Below are positions 58,341 to 64,000 of a stretch of DNA of 64,000 nucleotides, piece after piece. Location of the stretch: positions 37,597-101,596 of the IMG/VR virus record IMGVR_UViG_3300042868_010125. One strand, 5' to 3'. The notes under the pieces are model-generated. The model was not told where the DNA came from. It worked only from the letters and a program-made list of their open reading frames with translations, and did not search any database. The first letter of the stretch is position 1; every line of letters starts with the position of its first letter. This DNA is from a virus. Made by a program: the position numbers and the translations under genes.

Positions 58341-60347
58341 TTAAACCCATACTGAAAAGTCACTTCTATAAGTTGTTCCGTCTGTTCCAACAACAACAGC
58401 TCTATATCTTAGGTATCTAGGATTGGTATTAAATGTAACTGGCTCAGTTGCGCTAGCTATGTTACCAGGGCTACTATAGTCACCAGATAAGGTACTAACT
58501 CTGTTATCAAATGAAGAATTTCCAACAACTAAGCCTCCACCAGTTCTTCTCGGTCTTGTTCCCGATGTAATAAGTCCAGCCGGGTTACTTCCTTGACCAG
58601 TGGCTGTGTTTGCTGTAGAGTACTGCCACTCCCAAGTAATATTTGAGGCAGTGTAATCTCCAGATGTTGGAAGCTGATTGTTCCAACCCCATCTTAATCT
58701 AGAAGATGAATTTAATCTGTTAAATGCTGGAGCTGTCATTGTTCCCCAGACGACAGGGTTAAGTGGTGCCGCAGTGGTAGCGATAGAACTTGAAAACGCA
58801 GTCGTAAATTCCTGCACATCAGAACTTGTTGACGAAACCTTAACCTTTGCATAGTACGTCGTACTTGCAGCTCCTCCAGTCCAAACATAAGACCAGTCAC
58901 CAGTGGTAAGAGCGGGAGTTGGTAGACCAGTACTTATAGTAGAGATTAAAGTTTGAGAAGAGTTGTATATGTAGATTTCGCTTATTACTACATAGCGTGC
59001 TCCTGATGTAACGGGTCCAGCAGTGCCCGAGATAGTAAAACCTGTTGAAGTAGCTGTTCCAACTGATATGGAGGTAGTAGGAACTATGTATGCCCTACTA
59101 GAAACAACGCCGTATGCTATAGCACTATCCCCTGTCTGACTTGCTCCGTCATATCCAGTTACTTTAGCTCTAAAATAGTAGGATGGAGCTGTAGCATCAC
59201 TAAGCGTAATTGTGTACTGTTTGCTTGCGTTTGCAGTATATGCTGGACTATCTGTAGGCACTGCTGGATTGGATGAGTAAAGAATTTCATATTTATACGA
59301 ACTTGCCCCTGTCCAAGTTCCTTCAGAGACCGTAATAACTGAACCACTGCTAAAATTATTAGTGTCTGTTGATAAAGTTGGTACCACTGTGTTTACTGGA
59401 CCTGCTGTAGTAGTAAATGTAACACTTCCGTAGTTTGTTCCAGTAAAGTAGTAGTTGTTTGCTCTAACTAAAACCGTATATGAAGTACTTGCTGTAAGCC
59501 CGGTAAGATTTACCGACGTGTTTGTTGACGTCGATGTCCAACTTCCTCCGCCATTTAAAGAGTAATCATAACTTTGAATGTCTGACATGCCTTTACTTTC
59601 TCTAAGTGGGGCTGTCCAAGATATAGTGGCAGAGGTTTTTCTAACGTTAGACTCCGTTACTGAAGTTGGCGCCTGTGAAGATGAACCTTGATTTGCAACT
59701 ATGGTGAAATACCCATCATCATTTGACCCAGAGGTTACAGAGGACGAAGCAAGCCATACAGGGTGTGTTGAAGAGCCAAACTCTGTAAATGAAGTGGCAA
59801 AGGCTGAAGTTGTTCCGAAGTAAACTCTGTACTCTCCTCCTACGGTTCTACCAGAAGTAATGGCACTATAACCTGTGCGTGACCCATCAACGTAGTACGC
59901 AGTGTTGGAATAAGTGGATGTAGGGAATGCAACAAGTTTAATAAGTGCGTAGTCCTGACCGTTAGTAAAGTGCACCTCATACTCTATTTCAAAATTAGTT
60001 CCACCAAATCTTTTTCCACGCCAAAAAATATAAAATTTAGAACTGTCTGCGGCCCAACGTACCGAGCTCATTTCGAGGTCTGCTGGAAGTATGCCTAACA
60101 CTCTATCGACGGTACTGGATATGTTTATAGCAGACTGTCCTCCGTCAAAAGAAATGTAGCCGTTTGTTCCGATGTGCACTGTGTTTCCGAAAGAAAAAGT
60201 ATAAGTACGTGAAGTTGAAAAAAATTGGCGCCAAGTCCCAGATACGTTTATCCATCCTTGCGAAACGCTTCTCCAAGTAGATGAAACTTTTATCCAGATC
60301 TGAGACGCGGACCTCCAGGTAGAACTTGTTTTTATATATGCAGGCAT
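58341..60347 (-). CDS. Minor tail protein with W-repeat adaptor and Fn3-like domains
   Basis: A 668-residue protein. The first 40 residues are a threefold repeat (SSTWRSASQIWIKVSSTWRS and WINVSGTWRQF), typical of the tail-attachment adaptor in actinophage minor tail proteins. A nidogen-like beta domain follows (FGNTVHIGTNGYISFDGGQS to IYFGTT), then an Fn3 domain (SATISWTAPLRESKGMSDIQ) and several immunoglobulin-like segments. No collagen is present. It probably sits at the tail tip and touches the host surface. It overlaps no neighbour and follows the 60352 gene by four bases. Confidence 0.78.
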   Translation of the reverse strand: MPAYIKTSSTWRSASQIWIKVSSTWRSVSQGWINVSGTWRQFFSTSRTYTFSFGNTVHIGTNGYISFDGGQSAINISSTVDRVLGILPADLEMSSVRWAADSSKFYIFWRGKRFGGTNFEIEYEVHFTNGQDYALIKLVAFPTSTYSNTAYYVDGSRTGYSAITSGRTVGGEYRVYFGTTSAFATSFTEFGSSTHPVWLASSSVTSGSNDDGYFTIVANQGSSSQAPTSVTESNVRKTSATISWTAPLRESKGMSDIQSYDYSLNGGGSWTSTSTNTSVNLTGLTASTSYTVLVRANNYYFTGTNYGSVTFTTTAGPVNTVVPTLSTDTNNFSSGSVITVSEGTWTGASSYKYEILYSSNPAVPTDSPAYTANASKQYTITLSDATAPSYYFRAKVTGYDGASQTGDSAIAYGVVSSRAYIVPTTSISVGTATSTGFTISGTAGPVTSGARYVVISEIYIYNSSQTLISTISTGLPTPALTTGDWSYVWTGGAASTTYYAKVKVSSTSSDVQEFTTAFSSSIATTAAPLNPVVWGTMTAPAFNRLNSSSRLRWGWNNQLPTSGDYTASNITWEWQYSTANTATGQGSNPAGLITSGTRPRRTGGGLVVGNSSFDNRVSTLSGDYSSPGNIASATEPVTFNTNPRYLRYRAVVVGTDGTTYRSDFSVWV

Positions 60348-60351
60348 GGGA

Positions 60352-61587
60352 TTATGTGTACACCACTACTATATCTCCGTCAGATCCACCTGAAGGAGTT
60401 CCTGCAGTTGCAGTTGGGTATATATTTCTAAGACCTGCTGTTCCGTATGAAGCAGACGATGAGGCAGATGGCATCTTAATTGTATAAAGAGAATGCACTT
60501 CAGAAGCTTGAAGCTCGATTCGCACTCCTGCGTTAATAAACAAATATCCATCGCCTGACTGGCCATCGGCGTTAATTACTGTTGCAGTGCCTCCACCGAA
60601 CTGATAAATCTCAAAATATGGGGAGGCTGTTGGACCCCAAGTTAGGCTAGGGCTGTTGTATAGCAAGGTATTTGTAAGTGTAAACTGACCGCCTGCACTT
60701 CCAGCAGCAAGTTGAATAGTAGAGCCTGAAATTGTTCCGCCACTAATAAAGTTTCCACTTATAGTCCCTGATGTTATCTGTGATGCAACAATATCTCCTG
60801 TATAAATTGTTCCTGCTCTAAGTGTTCCAGCCTGTAAAACACTTACATCAAGACTATTTGCTGCAATACGTGCGGCATTAAGAGTGCCAACCGAAATTGT
60901 TCCAGCATCAATGCTAGATATTGCTTGATAACCAAGACCGTACTGAACCCAAGCACTTCCTGACCACCTAGAGATACGATCTCCGTTTGCAGTATCAAAC
61001 CACAAATCACCTGTTGCAAATGTCCCCGTTGGGGTTGAATTTTGACGATATACCTTATTTTTTCCATCTGCCGTGGTTTGTGCAGCGCTTGCAGCGGCGG
61101 CGGCGGCAGCAATTGCTGTATCCTGAATATTTACCCAAGCAGTGCCATTCCATACATAAAGTTTGTTTCCATCATCTGTGTCATACCAGATATCGTTTAT
61201 CTTTAAAGAACCAGAAGAAGGTGCAGTTGTTTGCGAGTAGATGGTGTTTTTTCCATCTGCTGTTGCCCGAGCAGTGGCATCTGTTATCTCTACATAATCT
61301 CCCTCTTCTTCACTATACAGTTGACCTCCGCCTGTATCAGGGTCTACAACTAATAATCCGTCTTTTGGATTATCAATTACATCTGCAGGATTTTCTGTAG
61401 TTATTACAGTAGTACCAAAATCAACTTCATCTGCGGTAATACTACTAGGGGCTATAGCAGCAGCATTAATAACTCTTTTTTGCAGTTTTGTTCTAATAGG
61501 CTTGCGTTCTAAGTACTTAAGTCTACGTCTAACATCAGAGATACTATTACCTAAATTTTTATTACTGTTTCTTCTTCTACTTGTCAT
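60352..61587 (-). CDS. Tail fibre/tip protein with WNGTAW and Ala-rich helix
   Basis: A 411-residue protein. After a basic N-terminus (MTSRRRNSNKNLGNSISDVR) come two copies of a NxIYSQTTAPSS-IWYDTDDG-WNGTAW and VYRQNSTPTG-LWFDTANG-WSGSAW segment, linked by an alanine-rich helix (AIAAAAAAASAAQTTADG). Next is a repetitive beta-helix-like stretch (ISSIDAGTISVGTLNAARIA, GTISGNFISGGTISGS) and a C-terminal globular end. This form is common in phage tip or fibre proteins near the baseplate hub. Ribosome site GGAAGGAGGACAG lies inside the previous gene. Confidence 0.78.
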   Translation of the reverse strand: MTSRRRNSNKNLGNSISDVRRRLKYLERKPIRTKLQKRVINAAAIAPSSITADEVDFGTTVITTENPADVIDNPKDGLLVVDPDTGGGQLYSEEEGDYVEITDATARATADGKNTIYSQTTAPSSGSLKINDIWYDTDDGNKLYVWNGTAWVNIQDTAIAAAAAAASAAQTTADGKNKVYRQNSTPTGTFATGDLWFDTANGDRISRWSGSAWVQYGLGYQAISSIDAGTISVGTLNAARIAANSLDVSVLQAGTLRAGTIYTGDIVASQITSGTISGNFISGGTISGSTIQLAAGSAGGQFTLTNTLLYNSPSLTWGPTASPYFEIYQFGGGTATVINADGQSGDGYLFINAGVRIELQASEVHSLYTIKMPSASSSASYGTAGLRNIYPTATAGTPSGGSDGDIVVVYT

Positions 61588-64000
61588 TTTTTCTGTCCTC
61601 CTTCCATTCGTCTATAAGTTCTAATGTTACTGTCTCTGGAAATGCTGGTGTCTCTGGGACGCTGACGCTGTAACTAATAATTTTTCTAACAATAACATCG
61701 CCTCTAGGCTCTAAATCATTTGCTAAACGCATTCTAACAAACTCGTCATCAATTATTATTGAACACCAGTCTCCTGGCAGATAACTTCCAACTACAGGAT
61801 CTATAGAACCATTTACAGAAATAGTAAAGATAGCCTCTGGCGGTCTAGATTCCCCAAGAAAGTCCTGAGCATATGAATACAAAGCTTCTTTACCAGCAGC
61901 AACAGTATTGACATCATTTTTTTCTTCTATTTGGTCTAAAATAGGCCACCCTTGTTTTAGCAAGGATGTATCAGTAGCTGCTGCATATGGTTGACTTGCT
62001 GTTCCATCTAAACTATCTGCATTTCCTCCTACCCACATGCGGGTAGCGGAGTTTTCTGCATTTTCATTTAAAGTAAATTCAAATACATTACCTGGATACT
62101 CAAAAACGTTTTGGTCAGCACCGAGAGCACTTAGCGGTAGAACTATGCCAATATATCCTTCGCAAGCGGTGGAAGGTACATTATTATTGTATGAATAGAA
62201 AGTAAAAGTAGTAGTTGTGGGCACACTGACCACTACAACAGTCCCATCGAAAGATAGTCCTACATCCGTAAGAACTACTTCATCCCCGACAGATAGATTA
62301 TGGATAGTCTCTGTAGTTACTGTAGCAATATTAGATGTTAATTGTTTATTAGTTACTGCTATTTTTTCTGGAGGAGTCTTAAAGGGAACAAAAGCAAAAC
62401 TTCTTGTAAATTGATTATTCTGAAAATCACAATCTATTCTGTACTCGAAACCATCTAATTCTTTAGCAAAATCTTCTAAGATTTCTCCAAACATTCTTAA
62501 GTCAGACCCTCTAAAAACACTTTGAGTAGAGCCTAAATACTTACCACTCAAGTCCGCTGTAGAAGTAATAGCAATATCAGAGTTTGAGGAGTATGACCCG
62601 TAGGTTCCAGCAACTGCTCTTGCTCCCCAAGAAACAGTTCCACCGTATACTGCTGAAGTCGCATAATTTAAAACGGAATATTTATTATATCTAAGTGTTC
62701 GTGTATCTGGAACTACTGTAACTATGCTTACTCCATCATAATCAGACCCAACATTTTCAACAACAATGCTTTTTCCAGCAGTTAAATTGTGAACAGAACT
62801 AGTAGTTAATGTCACTGTTTTGTAAGAAGCCTCCCCTACTACCACCGCGGTGATTGCTGTGTCAGGGTTGTCTACTGGATAACTAAAAGAAGAGTTAGTT
62901 GGAACATCAACTACTATATGAGTACCGTTTAGCACTGCTTGAACTGTAAAAGTAACTGATTCAGATGAGATTGCTGCCAAAGTAGGTTTGTTTAGAGTCA
63001 CTGTTGTGCCAACTACTTTTTGAACAATAGTATTTGCACTTAACTTTCCAGTAATCGAGACCAACATGCCTGGGCTTATGTTCGAGGCATCTGTAACTGT
63101 CATACTTGTAGAGCCTGAAGAAGCAGTGGCAGTTTTGTTATAAGAAACTATATTATCTAACTTAGAAACGCTTACATAATCTCCTACTGCAAGCCCATGC
63201 TCAGTAGAAGTTGTTAATGTAGCAATATTGTCTGTAACTTGTTTGTTAGAGATAGATAAAGTAATAGTAGATATTGTTTTGGAAGTAACATCATAGGACG
63301 TATAGGGTGTTACAGCAGCAGAAGATATATTTCCAGCGCCTGTAACAACAAAACTAAAGCTAGTAGTAGTTGGAATAGCAGTTATTGTCCTAAATCCATC
63401 TAAAACACCGTCAACTGCAACTATTTCTACTAGTTGACCTTCAATTAAATCGTGAACTTCAGACGTAGTTAATGTAGCAGTGTCAGAAACGCACACTTTA
63501 TTAGTTACTGTGTACTCTAAATCTGTTGCAGGGGTTACCTCGTCGTTGATAAACTCATTTGCACTAAAATCATCATTTAACCATCCTAAAATATCTCTAG
63601 CAACATCGTAAGAGTCAACTACAGAACGAGCCTGACCTATGTCTGACCTACTAAGAGATAAAGTAGCACTACTTGCAAATGAAAAACTTGCCAAAGATGG
63701 AACTGCAGTGATGGTATGAACACCGTTTAATGCAGAATTTAGTGCGTAAACTTCTACAGTGTCTCCCACTGCAAATTCATGGGCTGTATTTGTATAAATT
63801 GTTGCAGTTCCAGCCGATGCTTCATACTCGGTGCAGTAATAAGGCTCGCTGCCATAATAAAGAGTTTGCCACACTGCTCTGTGGTACAAATAACTTATAA
63901 ACTCAGCGCCATCTACAGTTAAAGTTTTATTTTGAGGAGAATAACTTCTACTCCATATAATCCCACCCCAGACGCAAACACCATTTCTAAGAATGTATAT
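61577..64000 (-). CDS. Tail/baseplate protein, 5' end cut by the window edge
   Basis: The frame stays open past the first possible start (TTG at 63889) to the right edge: upstream codons read YILRNGVCVWGGIIWSRS and SYSPQNKTLTVDGAEFISY, so the gene continues outside the window. That upstream part matches the siphovirus tail-hub type (RNGxxVWGGIIW). Inside the protein are five copies of a 50-residue module (NKQLTSNIATVTTE and HNLSVGDEVVLTDVG, closing VPTTTTFTFYSY). The C-terminal region (TISVNGSIDPVVGSYLPGDW) continues the hub fold. It overlaps the next gene by 11 bases. Confidence 0.82.
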   Translation of the reverse strand: MYILRNGVCVWGGIIWSRSYSPQNKTLTVDGAEFISYLYHRAVWQTLYYGSEPYYCTEYEASAGTATIYTNTAHEFAVGDTVEVYALNSALNGVHTITAVPSLASFSFASSATLSLSRSDIGQARSVVDSYDVARDILGWLNDDFSANEFINDEVTPATDLEYTVTNKVCVSDTATLTTSEVHDLIEGQLVEIVAVDGVLDGFRTITAIPTTTSFSFVVTGAGNISSAAVTPYTSYDVTSKTISTITLSISNKQVTDNIATLTTSTEHGLAVGDYVSVSKLDNIVSYNKTATASSGSTSMTVTDASNISPGMLVSITGKLSANTIVQKVVGTTVTLNKPTLAAISSESVTFTVQAVLNGTHIVVDVPTNSSFSYPVDNPDTAITAVVVGEASYKTVTLTTSSVHNLTAGKSIVVENVGSDYDGVSIVTVVPDTRTLRYNKYSVLNYATSAVYGGTVSWGARAVAGTYGSYSSNSDIAITSTADLSGKYLGSTQSVFRGSDLRMFGEILEDFAKELDGFEYRIDCDFQNNQFTRSFAFVPFKTPPEKIAVTNKQLTSNIATVTTETIHNLSVGDEVVLTDVGLSFDGTVVVVSVPTTTTFTFYSYNNNVPSTACEGYIGIVLPLSALGADQNVFEYPGNVFEFTLNENAENSATRMWVGGNADSLDGTASQPYAAATDTSLLKQGWPILDQIEEKNDVNTVAAGKEALYSYAQDFLGESRPPEAIFTISVNGSIDPVVGSYLPGDWCSIIIDDEFVRMRLANDLEPRGDVIVRKIISYSVSVPETPAFPETVTLELIDEWKEDRKNDK

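Overview
The window looks like a 64 kb piece of a tailed (siphovirus-type) bacteriophage genome that infects an actinobacterium. The host call rests on two WhiB-like Fe-S regulators (47093-47617 and 48382-48654), a protein family confined to Actinobacteria and their phages. It is supported by several small proteins of actinophage type and by several genes whose start codon follows a -10 box by only 6-7 bases, as in the leaderless transcripts common in Actinobacteria. The AT-leaning composition and the collagen-like and glycine-rich fibre genes would fit an aquatic, low-GC actinobacterial host, but that is inference.

Layout. 0.1-2.9 kb: a DNA-binding protein, a split C5-cytosine methyltransferase with a duplicated C-terminal half, a tiny ORF and a candidate structured RNA. 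2.9-9.0 kb: four paralogous glycine-rich adhesin/fibre genes, three of them behind near-identical promoters, interspersed with small tail-associated genes and a YkgJ-type metal-binding gene. 9.2-13.8 kb: an amino-methyltransferase, a serine recombinase and a secreted, membrane-anchored surface protein with an EPVDT repeat. 13.9-15.8 kb: a candidate small terminase subunit and the large terminase. 15.8-18.7 kb (minus strand): primase-polymerase/helicase and a small DNA-binding protein. 18.9-20.8 kb: a membrane protein, a small regulator with a structured leader, and a metallophosphoesterase.

20.9-29.5 kb: four large collagen-like fibre genes with Thr-rich G-X-T repeats, and a small structural protein. 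29.5-37.9 kb: three overlapping genes made almost wholly of Asp-box (BNR-like) repeats, numbering 35, 7 and 21, which I read as five, one and three seven-bladed propellers. 38.0-45.8 kb: a sugar cluster of glycosyltransferases, two methyltransferases and a nucleotide-sugar epimerase; one glycosyltransferase resembles the collagen galactosyltransferase family. 45.9-47.6 kb: a secreted protein and a WhiB-like regulator.

47.7-57.9 kb (minus strand): replication and recombination genes (DUF669-like, Sak4-like ATPase, RecB-like nuclease, SNF2-type helicase, RuvC-like resolvase, family A DNA polymerase) mixed with small regulators. 58.1-64.0 kb (minus strand): tail genes, the last running off the right edge. 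No capsid, portal, tape-measure or lysis genes were recognised, so the window is not the whole genome.

The most notable idea is that the collagen-like fibres, the propeller arrays and the adjoining glycosyltransferase cluster may form one system: a glycosylated, rapidly recombining receptor-binding apparatus. No tRNA genes or CRISPR arrays were seen.
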